This document shows positions 23,957 to 34,982 of a stretch of 64,000 bases of DNA, in pieces (position 1 is the first letter of the stretch; each line of letters begins with the position of its first letter). Below the pieces are notes generated by a model. It was not told where the DNA came from. It worked only from the letters and a program-made list of their open reading frames with translations, and made no database searches. Location: assembly GCA_030770425.1 (NCBI GenBank), contig JASJFT010000049.1:124001-188000 (forward strand). The letters run 5' to 3'. The stretch comes from Darksidea phi (Eukaryota > Ascomycota > Dothideomycetes > Pleosporales > Lentitheciaceae). Both the position numbers and the translations under genes were made by a program.

Positions 23957-24291
23957 ACGTGTTCCACCACTCAGTGACTCACACCAGTCAGTGACTAGCC
24001 CCAAAAACTACCAAAAATTGGAAAAATGGCCCCCTGCAATTTCAACAACGGCATAATAATAAATTCTTTAATATCTATTTTAAGCTTCTAATTTAAGTAT
24101 TAGAGTAGTAGGCCTAGCCATTATTAAGATATCGTGTTTTGGCCCCCAATTTCAAGCCCAAATTGCTGCATCTCTAGAACTACTTAATAAAATACTTCTA
24201 GAGTCTAATAGTGGTGTTGTTGAAATTGCAGGGGGCCATTTTTCCGATTTTTGGTGGTTTTTGGGGCTAGTCACTGACTGGTGGAACACGT
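23957..24291. mobile_element. 335-bp MITE with long terminal inverted repeats and TA target duplication
   Basis: The ends are inverted copies starting ACGTGTTCCACCA and running on through a shared GTCAGTGACTAGCCCC block, then AAAACCACC/AAAATC-type sequence to GGGGCCATTT and GCAATTTCAAC. Each end is roughly 75-90 bases. The flanks carry TA on both sides (23955-23956 and 24292-24293), as for Tc1/mariner/pogo elements. The left end has 17 extra bases (CTCAGTGACTCACACCA) that look like a local duplication. The core (about 24046-24217) is AT-rich and has no ORF. It is therefore non-autonomous. Confidence 0.8.
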
Positions 24292-24293
24292 TA

Positions 24294-25067
24294 ACCCTTG
24301 TTCTAGTTAAGTACGCTGTACACGTCTAGATCATTGCTGTTCCAGTAAGCTTTTTGGTAAACCGTAATGGGCTCCTGCTTTTGCCGAGGCCCGGATTCGC
24401 TGATATATTGCCTATGCGGGGTACGATGCCTCGGGATGAGGGTGGAGCGTTCAACGCCATGGTCCTTCGCGTCTTGTATAGTGGTCAAATTGCCCAGGTT
24501 CTTTCGGTTGCACTGCTTTAAGCGCTGCTTCGATATATCCCAGATTGGCTGTGATAGTGGTGTTGGGCGCGCGTTCGACGATGCCGTGTCAGCCCTCCAT
24601 GCGCGCCCTCACTGAAAGCGTCGAGGCGCGTTATGCAGCAATACGAAGGAACTCATTTGTATTGACTCTTTATCGTACGTCAGCGCGCAACTTCACCGGA
24701 ACACAGGGCGACTACAAGGCGGGATCCAATCTCAATCCTTGTCTGGCATCAGAGACTCGCACCGGTGAGCCGTGCTGGCTCGAGACTCCCGCAAATATTG
24801 GAAGGATCACATTACCTGTTGCTGATGGAAGTTAAGCGTGCTGATGGTTCTAGTTCCGGAAACGGTCCACTTCATGCTTGAAATACTGCTCATTTGATCC
24901 TTCCAGCATCAAGTTGTGATGTATTGATTTTCGGTAGGCAGACACGATGCTAGTGACTACGGAGCGATAATTCCACGGCATACAAAATCTCCTTGCCCAC
25001 CGAGTGTTATCACGGATTACCTGGTATCTCGAGAAACACTGTACAGCGGGCTTTGTTATAAGCAACC
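24294..25067. other. Intergenic stretch without a supported gene
   Basis: Only short ORFs occur. The longest (24545-24835, plus) has no family resemblance. The part just before 25068 would hold the promoter of the LysM gene. Confidence 0.4.
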
Positions 25068-26219
25068 ATGATGTACGCACTGTTGAAGACCGCGTTGTTT
25101 GCGGCATCTATCCACCACGTCTTTGCTTCACCAGCACTTGTCCGGCGAGGTGAGAGTCCTGCATACTTTGCGGACCCGTCTACGACAACTTATTGTACTT
25201 GGTGGTTCGACAATGTGTCAGACACAGATTGCAAGGCGATACCTGGAAAATTTGGCACAACTTTCGAAGATTTTCTCCGATGGGTATGTTGCGACCACAG
25301 TTTTTTGTAGACTACTCAAATCACTAATCCACTCTAGAACCCACTCGTAGATGCAAACTGCAACAATTTCAATACCTTCCAATCCTACTGCGTCGAAGCC
25401 TTCGGTGAACCCACCAACGCACCCACTTCTTCACCAACAACCGCTCGTCCCACAGCCACACCGAGCACTACTCAACCCGGCAATGGAGTCGTCACACCAA
25501 AGCCTACCCAGCCCGGCATGGTCGCGAACTGCAACAAGTTCCACCTCCAAGTCCCCGGGGAGTTCTGCGCAGATATCGCGAGCAAAGAAGGCATCACCTT
25601 AAAGCAGTTCACAACTTGGAATACGGGTGTGGGTGATGACTGCAGTTCAATGTGGGCAGACGCTTATTTCTGTGTCGGCATCATCGGCTTCACGCCCACG
25701 CCCACGCCTTCAACGACTATAAAACCTACCTCTACCACGACCACAATACCCGGTAACGGCATCACCACGCCCCTTCCCACACAACCTGGCATGGTGTCTA
25801 ATTGCAACAAATTCCATCGTCAAATCTCTGGGGAGTTCTGCGCAGATATTGCGAGAAAAGAAGGTATCACTTTGAAGCAATTCACGACTTGGAACACAGG
25901 CGTGGGTGATAACTGCAACAGTATGTGGGCAGACGTCTATTTCTGTGTAGGCATCATTGGATTCACGCATACTCCTACACTTACACCTACGCCTACAACG
26001 ACAAAGCCGGGCAATGGAGTTGCGACGCCGACACCGATTCAAGAAGGCATGGTGACGAATTGTAAGACGTTTTATTTTGTGAAGGAGGGGGAGACGTGTG
26101 CCCAGGTGTTAAGCACCACAAAGGTGACACTGGCGAATTTCTTCAAGTGGAATCCTGCCGTTAAGAGTGATTGTAGCGGGTTGTGGAGCAAGACGTACGC
26201 GTGCATTGCCGTGCTGTAG
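25068..26219 (+). CDS. Secreted protein with four LysM-type modules
   Basis: Two exons (25068-25283 and 25338-26219) give 365 residues. The signal peptide is MMYALLKTALFAASIHHVFA. Four modules follow: YCTWWFDNVSDTDCKAIPGK; NCNKFHLQVPGEFCADIAS; NCNKFHRQISGEFCADIAR; NCKTFYFVKEGETCAQVLS. They are separated by Thr/Pro-rich linkers with recurring PGNG(V/I)xTPxPTQ-type blocks. Modules two and three are almost identical, about 280 bases apart, and arose by a recent internal duplication. Each module carries paired cysteines and the aromatic-Asn pattern FTTWNTGVG...W, typical of fungal LysM proteins. It is expected to bind chitin oligomers outside the cell. Its stop is 76 bases from the convergent F-box gene. 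Confidence 0.88.
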
Positions 26220-26295
26220 AGCTTTGACATTGTGTCTCACACGGCATCCTATAGAATCACAAATCAATTCTACATGATTTAGAGATGTACTTATC

Positions 26296-27594
26296 TCAGC
26301 CTTCAATCTCCTCCAACACATCATTCATACCCACCCTCTCCCACCCTTGCGGTGTGATCTCGCGAATCGGCCTTAACGCTAGATACTCATCCTTCCCCTT
26401 CCTCTCCTCTGCGCACAGCAACTTGACACCTGTCCGCTTCTCGTTAGACCAATGCGATGTACCCTTCCCTGGATTGTCTTCTCTCCACTGCTGACTCGTC
26501 TTCAACAAGCCCAATTCCTTTTTCGCGCACCCAATAGCAAAACTCGCTTTACCATCCCGCTCATCCGCCAACACCGCAGCAGGCAGTCTCGCACCACCAA
26601 CCACCTCTTGCCACAACTGTCCTTCAGCAATAGCCTCAATGTTCGCGGGGATAGTCATCAACTCCGAGTCGTCCGGCAGGCGGATTACCCAAGATCCACG
26701 GATCATGGCTTCTATCCAGACGCTGCGGTGGGGCAGGGCCAGGCTCGATTTCGACTGCATGTCGGCGCGGATGTGTGCTTGCCAGACGGAACGATCGTTG
26801 TCGTCACGGTCAGTGGTCATGAAGGCATAAATCTTTGCATCTTTAGGAACCGAATCAGGTGTGGAGACGAGGTTTTCTAGGCCTGTGGTAACGGTATGCC
26901 AGAGTAGGTCGTGATGGGCGTGTGTGACAGGACTATTGTCGGTCCAGCGGCATGTTGGAAGAGGCGTCCCAGGCGGACGGGAGCAGTTGTAGATGAAAGT
27001 ACTGATATTCGGGAGCCGAATTAAATCATCTGGTGCCGAGGGGTCCGCGAAGAGTGCCTCGCACGTACGTAGTCGGAGGCGCACGTGTTGAAGCCTTGAA
27101 AGTATCTTGCGAAGTGAGTCGCAGAGGTGCGTTTGCTCTCCTTCTTCACGTGCATCATAACCGAAAGTGTCGAGCTCCAGGTTCGTGCAGGAAATTGGTA
27201 GAGCATCGACAAGCCGAACCAGAACCACTTGAGGAACTGTGTCATGGTATCCTTTACTGAGCCAGAATGAGAAGGACCGGAGGTTCTCGAATTGAGAAAG
27301 CAAGGGCACAAGCTGTGCGGTTGGCTCGAGGTCTTCATATGGCTGGAGTGAAACTGTAAGGGAATGGACATATGCGCCATACTTTGACGCTTCAAAGTGC
27401 TCACAGAATCGGATCAAGTTGTCTTGCTTGAGTGCAACGTTTCCGTATAGAATAGGCGCCGTCGCTCCATACCAACGACGGTTTACCAGGCAACAGGATG
27501 TGAGAATTTGGTTGGTCTCACTACTTCGTTTCAGCTGCGTGAGAACCGCGACCAAGATATCGTCGGGGACATTCGAGAAGGGTGAAGTGGTCAT
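26296..27594 (-). CDS. F-box domain protein
   Basis: This is one uninterrupted frame of 432 residues. The amino terminus FSNVPDDILVAVLTQLKR followed by LTSCCLVNRRWYGATAPILY is a fungal F-box, the segment that binds SKP1 in SCF ubiquitin ligases. The rest has leucine-spaced segments (for example LVPLLSQFENLRSFSFWL and LRKILSRLQHVRLRLRTCE) but no recognisable LRR or WD array. The substrate is unknown. The start at 27594 is the first ATG and has a good context. No signal peptide or membrane helix is seen. Confidence 0.8.
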   Translation of the reverse strand: MTTSPFSNVPDDILVAVLTQLKRSSETNQILTSCCLVNRRWYGATAPILYGNVALKQDNLIRFCEHFEASKYGAYVHSLTVSLQPYEDLEPTAQLVPLLSQFENLRSFSFWLSKGYHDTVPQVVLVRLVDALPISCTNLELDTFGYDAREEGEQTHLCDSLRKILSRLQHVRLRLRTCEALFADPSAPDDLIRLPNISTFIYNCSRPPGTPLPTCRWTDNSPVTHAHHDLLWHTVTTGLENLVSTPDSVPKDAKIYAFMTTDRDDNDRSVWQAHIRADMQSKSSLALPHRSVWIEAMIRGSWVIRLPDDSELMTIPANIEAIAEGQLWQEVVGGARLPAAVLADERDGKASFAIGCAKKELGLLKTSQQWREDNPGKGTSHWSNEKRTGVKLLCAEERKGKDEYLALRPIREITPQGWERVGMNDVLEEIEG

Positions 27595-27699
27595 TGCGAG
27601 GTAAAAGGCGATAACCCGTCGAGGAATCGTCGAGTGTCTGCCAGGCTGGTCTTATGAAGGACATTGTCTCACATATACGAAGAAGCTTGGCTGCATTAA

Positions 27700-27950
27700 G
27701 ACTTGAGATTGTTCTTATGTGGCGCGATCGCCCGCATGTGATGCGCGGTGGGCAACACATAAACAGTGATGAATACATAAGGCTTTAGAGCCCGTATATT
27801 AATAACCAACGTAGCTAAATTCGCCAGTACTTCGCGCTCTATAATATTAATTCCTAAGAAGATATAATAGTAGGATACTCGACTATATAGGGTCCGGCAC
27901 CTGACCGTGGCCGGGCCGATGATGATCCGAGGATCCTCCGGTAGAAGCAG
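27700..27950. other. AT-rich, TpA-rich patch, possible RIP-decayed DNA
   Basis: Between about 27775 and 27895 the sequence is rich in TA steps and stop codons in all frames. It resembles decayed repeat DNA. No element boundaries are visible. Confidence 0.3.
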
Positions 27951-27959
27951 GCGTGACAA

Positions 27960-29664
27960 ATGCCTATTCCTTCACAGCCAATCTCCTCTATAGTGCGCAA
28001 CATGGAAGCGATTAATACCGACGCACAACATACACCCTCACTGAGACACAATACATCCGCCATGCTAGCTGACGGTGAACATCGGCAAATTCCTGGGGGT
28101 TTAGCTTCCCGGACGGCTCTTTGCTGCTTAGGCATGTTCCTGCTCGTCGAAATGTTCAACTTCGTCACCGCGGCACCACTCACAGCTCTTTTCGAGAACA
28201 TTTTGTGTGATTCGTACTATCGACAGAATCGGTCAGAACAGCCCGGTCAGGTCAGTGATTGCAAGATAGAGACAATTCAGGAGGAGCTAGCAGCCCTGAA
28301 AGGATGGAAAGGGTTCTTCGACACCTTGCCAGGTCTGCCACCCTCAAACCGATATGATGCTTGCTGACTCGGCTTAAAGTGTTTATAGTCGCTGTTCCCC
28401 TGGGTAAGGCATCTGACACGTTAGGGCGATTGATCGTATTGAGACGTGGAATTTTGGGAGTTCTTGTAGGATTCATCTGGGTACTTGCTGTTTGTACGTC
28501 ATTTGAATAAAGCAATGATTGTCTTCTAATTCCATTGGGTACAGCTTGCATGCCCTCCGTGGTTCCGCTAAGAAGCATCTGGCTCTCATCCTTCATTTAC
28601 CTCTTTGGAGGGGGCATATGTTAGGTTAACGCCCTCATACTCCTGATGACGATTGAAGCATGTGGAGAGCGCTACCGCAGCCAGGCCATGTACTATACAT
28701 ACTCGTTGTACTTGTTGGCCGAACTCATAGCTCCGGCAATTGCTTCTTTTGCCATCTCCACGTCGTTGTGGCTGTCATTTGGCCTAGGGATCGCTATGCT
28801 GCTTCAGTGTTACTTTACGACCTTCATCATTGCGGAACCGGCTTCGAAACTTCAGCAGGAATCGACACCGCGTTCTCCGTCTTCATTAGCATCAGAGAAT
28901 GAATACGCACATCTGACGGAAGAAGAGAACCCACGCAACACGGACAGCACAGGCAATTTCAGGGCAATAACTAGGCACAGAAACACAGTCCTCGTGCTTC
29001 CGATCTTCATTGTGGGTCAGTTTCGGCCAGCAACACTCAGTATCCTTCTGCAGTACGTTACAGTAAAGTTCGGTTGGGACTTCTCGCAGGCAGCACTACT
29101 TACTTCCGAGATCGCCGCAATAAACCTCATACTTTTCTGGACTATTCTTCCATGGCTCATTCCACGTCTTCAATCTAGGTACCGGAACGATTTTCAATTG
29201 GTTGACCTTTGGGTTCTCCGTGGTAGCCTAACCTGTTTGACTCTCGGTGCGCTCTCAATCGGGCTTGCCCCAAACTCTTCGTCTATCATTATAGGTAAGC
29301 AGATCAGCCTTCCCTAGTGTCCTTTAGCTAAGCTATCTAGCCGTCCTCGTTTTTGCTGCTGGACTCGGCTGCCGCGCTTCTTTATTGGCACTTACGACCT
29401 CATGGGTCGACCCTGCGCACCGTGGTCATTTCTTCGGCGTTGTGCAAGTATTTGAGAACATCGGATTACTCATATCGGATCCGATCATGCAACACATATT
29501 TGCTACTAGCCTGGGGCTTCCGAATGCATACCTCGGTATCCCATTCTGGTTAGTCTCTGTATGTATAAGGTGTTGTTGCGTATACAGAGATGCTTATTTG
29601 TACCCAGGGGTTCTATGCAGTTGCGACCCTGTGTGCTTTCAGGATTGATATGGACAGATTATAG
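27960..29664 (+). pseudogene. MFS transporter gene with a single in-frame TAG
   Basis: Five exons join perfectly: 27960-28332, 28380-28493, 28545-29294, 29341-29558 and 29608-29664, with 504 codons including the final TAG. The product has MFS helices (LASRTALCCLGMFLLVEMFN, FIVAVPLGKASDTLGRLIVL, YLFGGGIC, LILLMTIEACGERYRSQAMY) and ends GFYAVATLCAFRIDMDRL. The only defect is TAG at 28622-28624 (codon 189), right after FGGGIC, where related transporters carry a residue and continue with NALILLMTIE. All four introns have clean borders and the frame beyond the stop is fully conserved in character. It may be a recent null allele, a sequencing error or a readthrough codon. The substrate is unknown. 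Confidence 0.75.
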
Positions 29665-30789
29665 CTCTTGTTACGATAACATTGGTACCACGATTCGAGT
29701 CTACACACAATAGGCCCTTCTCCCAAACCGCAGTAGCGAGGAGGCTAGGCCTGAACCTAGTCATCCATTCGAAGATATGACACTAGAATTCAACCAGGAA
29801 CCGTTGTGGCCCGTGGTGCTCACCGTTTCTCCAAGCTTCGTAACCTGGACCAGAACCCTACGGTCACACGCATCAGCACCTTTGGACTAAGGGTAGTACC
29901 GCCTCGAGATGGTGGGACAACACATTTCGATCGTCGAACTTTGAAACGGCCGCCGAGCTAAGTCGAGATGGTCATCGGCAAAAAATCTCTCGTTTGGACC
30001 GTATAGGGAGCATACATAACCTGCCTCTAGTAACGCCAAGATTCCATTGTTTTGATTTTAGACCTTTTTTTAATTTTGAGCTTCGCTTTTGTGATAACGC
30101 GTCGGACAAATTCTTTCAGGCAACGGCGGAGCGCGTCGGTCCTCGTAGCAATAGTACTGTAGAGACCTGCCGGGCAGTTCCGAAAGTTTGCCGCTATACG
30201 TCACCGTTTGATATCGCCCCGCGAAATTTTCTTCTTGCCGCGGCATCCAGGATGCTTGCACACGTGAGTTTGGTGAACCGTTCACGTGATCTTATGTAAT
30301 CTCGGTCCAGGGGGTCCTTCTTGCCGATTATGCAGCCAGCGCCAGCTTTCCACCTCACCTCATCCACACAAATGCCCAAGCATTAGGAAAGTCATCACAC
30401 ACCGCCGGTTTACTGCTCTTTGACTCTGTCGCCGCGACCCTCGTCGCCTTGTGTACAGCCTGCGCGACTCGCTCTCATCTTGTCGCGCCCGTAGGTGTAA
30501 AGCAGCAGCAGCCACCAATTCAGCTCGCTCAGGACAGGCGCGAACTACCAGTTTGACCACCCGCAACTTCTGCCTCCACGCAGCCAGCTGCTCGCCTGCA
30601 AGCTACATTCTCCGTGCCACCTAGACTATTCTACCTCGGCCTTTCCCAGAAAGGTCGAGTACAACCCACCCCCCGGCGCGTTTGCCGTTACGGCTTTTTA
30701 TTCACGCATTCCCCCTTCATCTACTGCGCCCAACCACGACAGTTTCTTTAATTTGTCAACGACTCTGATCTGGTGCACATAACCTAATC
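29665..30789. other. Intergenic stretch with the NRD1 promoter and leader
   Basis: About 1.1 kb lacks a supported gene. Pyrimidine-rich leader-like sequence lies at 30400-30789, just before the NRD1 start. Nothing else is recognised. Confidence 0.4.
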
Positions 30790-32972
30790 ATGGCAGCCAT
30801 GGACGAGTTGGAGACGCTTCTGCAGTCGCTGCAGGCCCTCAAGCCGCCAGGAATTACAAAGACCAAGATAGACGCCATCACGTCCAAGTGTGTCGACAAC
30901 GTCCAGGTACGCGGATTATGCGGTCATCCAGCCGACCTCCCTTGAATGCATACTAAGCCTTTGCGCCCCCTTGTAGTCCGATGCCTCCATCGTCCAAAAG
31001 ATCGTCCACCAATTCAACAGCAGCCCCGCCACACACAAGCTTGGAGTTTTCTATGTCATAGACTCCGTGTCTCGTCAATGGTTAGAGCGAGCTAGGAAGA
31101 CCGGACAGGCAGTGTCAAGGAATGCTGCACCTGGCACATTTGCTTCGGGTGTACAGAAGATCACGGATGTGCTGCCTGGTTTGATGACCGACCTCATACA
31201 GTCTGCGCCAGACAACCAGAAGGAGAAGATCTCAAAATTGCTTGACATATGGGAGCGCGGACAAACATTTCCGCTCGACATGCTCGCAGGCTTCAAACAA
31301 CAGCTCAGTAACCCGCAGACTAGTAAGACCCGCCTATCGCCGTTGTCGGGCTTGGCTTTCGCTCGTTTGAATAACTGACTTCATGCCTACAGACTCTCAT
31401 GTCCCTGCTGGCGATGCTCCCAACGGTTTCAGTGCTGCATCTGCCGGCACTGGTCCAACTAACCCTCAGATAGTAGCTCCAGTGTCTACGTCTGCCGTAC
31501 CCCATGATGCAGGTGCTTTACTTGCCACTCTTGTGGGTTTTGGACAGCAGACTGCTCCGACTAATGCTATACCCGCAGCTCCGCCAGCGCTTCCGTTCGC
31601 CCAAACCATGATCCCGCCGCCTCCTCCAGGATTTTTACCTCCCCCACCGCCAGCTGCGTTAAATGGACAAACTGCTGCTGTACCTACTCTCCCGGCTGGT
31701 GGCAATAATCTTGCAACCCAGATTCTGCAAGCCTTACAAGACGGACGCATTCAGCCTGACCAAGCAGTCCAAGTATTAAATGCGATAAATGCAGCTCAGA
31801 ATGCCGGTGTACCTTTCCTACATCCGCAGCCCACGGCTGTGCCGCAAGCTCCCCCTATCGCACAGAACGGCGCCCAGCAAAATCGATTTGAACAAAACGA
31901 CAATAGGTACCGGAACCGTAGTCGGTCACCTGATGTGAACCGTCGCCGCCGCTCTCCAGTACGTAGATCGCCTCCGAACCGTCGGGATAGTCCTACATAT
32001 GGTGTTTATGATCCCAATGCAAGTGCCGAAGGCAGCGCGAGCAGCCGCCATGAGCGTGGCGAGCGAGGCCGAGGCCGTGGAAAAAATCGTGGTGGTCGTA
32101 ATGATCGTAATGACTATCGTCAGCGTACACCTCCGCCACGGCGACAGGCCAGCCCAGCTGGCAATGGGTTTCGTACCAGCGGGCCGAAATTCCTTGATTG
32201 GGACACTACCATGCCTCGTGACCACATCAAAGTCCTCAGCCGTACATTGTTTATAGGTGGTGCTAGTGGAACAGAAGGTGAGATACGGAGCATCTTCAGT
32301 CGATTCGGTAAAGTGCAGACCTGCATTGTCAACCAGGACAAACGTCACGCGTTCGTCAAGATGTTAACCCGTCCTGACGCCGTTGCTGCTAAGGAGGGTA
32401 TGGATAGCATTCAAGACCCGGCCGCGGTTTCAAAGGCGCGTCAGGTAAGACGAGTACCCATGATGTAATTTTGGTCAGCACTAATTCGAGTAGACTCGAT
32501 GGGGTGTAGGCTTTGGCCCTAGAGACTGTAGTGACTATACCACTGGCATCAGTGTGATCCCAATTTCCCGGCTCACCGATGCCGATCGCAAATGGGTCGT
32601 GACAGCAGAGCACGGTGGCACTGGTGGTCGGCCTCTTGAAGGAGGTATGGTGATTGAGGAGCCTGATATTGAGATCGGTGCCGGAGTGTCGTCGAAGGGT
32701 AAGCACTTCCCTGGCAGGATGATCATGTTTTTAATAGCAATACAGCTATCAGCCGACGCGTCCCGCCAGAGGCTGGTCGAGGTCGTGGAGCATTTGGCGG
32801 GCGCGGCGATCGTGGCGGACGTGGTGGGTTCGACAGCGGACGGTATCATCGACAAGACCGACATGCTGTTCACGAGCAACGTCACATCTCACCGCGACCT
32901 GAGCCGGCTGTCGCTGTCCCGCCTGCCGTTCCCGGATTCGGCTTTCAGTTGCCAGGCATGCCGAACTTTTAA
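30790..32972 (+). CDS. RNA polymerase II termination factor NRD1/SEB1
   Basis: This nuclear RNA-binding protein couples the polymerase II carboxy-terminal domain to termination and 3' processing (Nrd1 in budding yeast, Seb1 in fission yeast). Five exons (30790-30906, 30977-31322, 31393-32444, 32494-32698, 32746-32972) give 648 residues. The CTD-interacting domain occupies about residues 1-155 (MDELETLLQSLQALKPPGIT; HQFNSSPATHKLGVFYVIDS). A proline-rich middle part and an Arg/Ser-rich block (RSRSPDVNRRRRSPVRRSPP) follow. Next come the RRM (RTLFIGGASGTEGEIRSIFS, RHAFVKM) and the conserved Seb1-type segment WGVGFGPRDCSDYTTGIS. The end is RGG-rich (GRGDRGGRGG). The last acceptor at 32745 (AATACAG) gives the RGG frame; nearby AGs do not. 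Confidence 0.9.
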
Positions 32973-33822
32973 GTACATCAGCAGAACGACTGACATCATG
33001 TGACAATACTGCCCTTGAGTCTAAGGAGACTTTTCAGGGTTGAGTCGCTGGCGCCTCGATCCGACGACGCACTACGTCTATAACACTATCGCCAAAGCGC
33101 GAGTACAGATCAAAGTCATAGGCAGTAAGCTTCTTGTAGGAATAACGCCTGCTCGAAGCATGTTTTCATACGGCGGTTGACTTGCTTTTCGAACATATCA
33201 AATGCATTGCGAGGCGTTCTGGACGGGCCCACTCAAAGCAAATGCGCAAGCTGAGCCTGAGCTTGCCTTCTCAGGCCAGCAGGCGTCCAGGGCATGTATA
33301 AATAGGTAGTGCATCTCGTCATACACTGCTGGGGAAGTAGTTAGCATAATTTAAGAGCAGTAGGATACGTAGAACTTGAACCTCGTTTTGATGTATCTTG
33401 CAATATTTGGTATCCAATGGTGTTTGGCCCATCACGTATCTACATTATAACTCATTCTGGGTGCTTTATACTGTGAGGCGATAGATATCATCTGTTTAAG
33501 GAAAGACGACCATTTATGGCCGCATAAAGACAAATTTGAGCGTTGTAATAGTCGGCGTTGATTCTATGATATATCATCTAGATCTATATAGGTTACCGCG
33601 TGAATCGTAAGTACGATTGCAGCGGTTGCATGGACGCCTTTCATCAGTTGGCCATGCTGGACGGTATCCCCTCCAAGCCGGCTCGCCTCACCAAGCGACA
33701 GAATGCGAGGCAGTGTTCTATACATCAACCATGTCGTCAGCTCAGCACTTAACCCGTCCGCTCCCGATGCTTCCCAACGACTCGACCTCCGGTTGCACCA
33801 CTTCTTGCCATTCCTAATACCT
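32973..33822. other. Intergenic stretch without a supported gene
   Basis: It lies between the convergent NRD1 and LOG genes. The sequence is AT-rich at 33300-33600 and carries only short frames. I see no repeat or RNA gene. Confidence 0.4.
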
Positions 33823-34479
33823 TCATTGCTGATCCCACGTAAGATTAAACCGCCCCTCCGCATTCTGATAGTCCTTCAACCATGTCAAGACCCCCTCCGC
33901 ATCTAGCGCTTCTACGAGAATACTCGCATTCGTTGGGGCAATGAATCCAGAGCTCACAGCATTCTTCATCCACGTCAACAAGCCGTCCCAATACCCATCC
34001 ACATTAAACACAATAACTGGCATACTATGTATCCCCAGCTGATTCCACGTCGTAATCTCCATCAACTCCTCCAACGTGCCATATCCACCACTCAGGGCAA
34101 CGAACCCGCCACCAGGGCCCCCTTCGACCACCTCGCGCGCCATCATCTGCTTACGCGTATGCATGTCCTTGACGACGGTGGTTCGGCCGTAGATGGCTTC
34201 GTCGATGGCGTGCGCGTTTGGGGAGGCAGGGTCGTGGTTTTGCTCCAACCGAACGAGCGGCCGTGGGATTATGCCGTGGACGGAGGTGGGCCCGCTCAGC
34301 GAGACGAGGGTTCGTGCTACTTCGCCCATCAGGCCGACCGTGCCGCCGCCGTAGACTAGCTTGATGTTGTTGGCGTGTAGGGCGTGGGCGAGGGCTCGCG
34401 CGGCCGCGAGGTGGACGGGGGAGGTACCGCCTGAGGCGCCGCAGAAGACGCAGACGACGGGCTGGGGGGTGTTTGTCAT
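33823..34479 (-). CDS. LOG-family (cytokinin-activating type) phosphoribohydrolase
   Basis: LOG enzymes release free cytokinin base from its riboside monophosphate, or cleave AMP in bacterial and fungal relatives. The single exon gives 218 residues from MTNTPQPVVCVFCGASGGTS. The Rossmann-like fold shows LVYGGGTVGLMGEVA, the substrate segment MHTRKQMMAREV, and SGGYGTLEELMEITTWNQLG. The last is the PGGxGTxxE motif with Ser in place of Pro. A longer start at 34557 would add 26 basic residues; the ATG at 34479 fits family length better. It diverges from the CLPTM1 gene. Fungi may use such proteins to make cytokinins, but substrate choice cannot be read from sequence. Confidence 0.86.
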   Translation of the reverse strand: MTNTPQPVVCVFCGASGGTSPVHLAAARALAHALHANNIKLVYGGGTVGLMGEVARTLVSLSGPTSVHGIIPRPLVRLEQNHDPASPNAHAIDEAIYGRTTVVKDMHTRKQMMAREVVEGGPGGGFVALSGGYGTLEELMEITTWNQLGIHSMPVIVFNVDGYWDGLLTWMKNAVSSGFIAPTNASILVEALDAEGVLTWLKDYQNAEGRFNLTWDQQ

Positions 34480-34982
34480 GGTGGATGCGGTTGGTGTGGA
34501 TATCTCTCTCGAAAAGGCGGTCAGTCGAATTCGTCGAGAGGTAAGGCGCGCTCGCACTATGGGTATACCGTCACTCGAAGCGCGATGGTGGGGTATCTCT
34601 AAAAGTGTATCTAGCAGAGTAGGGACAGAGGATAGGAAAGTGAGGAAAGCAAACTCTTGGAAGAGACAGACGAAGCAATTGGACCGCGGAGTTTATAGCG
34701 TCAAGGGTAAGTGAGACACCGCCCATCAGCCATGATTGAATCGCAAAGTCAATCGCGCTGCGGCTACACGGTCCCGGTCTGCTGACCCCCGCGTGCTTCC
34801 AGTCGCTGGATGTCAAATCCCTGTCCGAAGCCACATCTAGTCTCCATCCGGCACCATCGCTTGGCATATCGCAATTGATCCACGGCCGCAATGAAATCTC
34901 CGCCGACCTTGCGCTGAGCTTCTCTCCAGCCGTGACTCTTACATCTGGCATCAACCTATCACCTCCTTTGCCGAAAAAAGCC

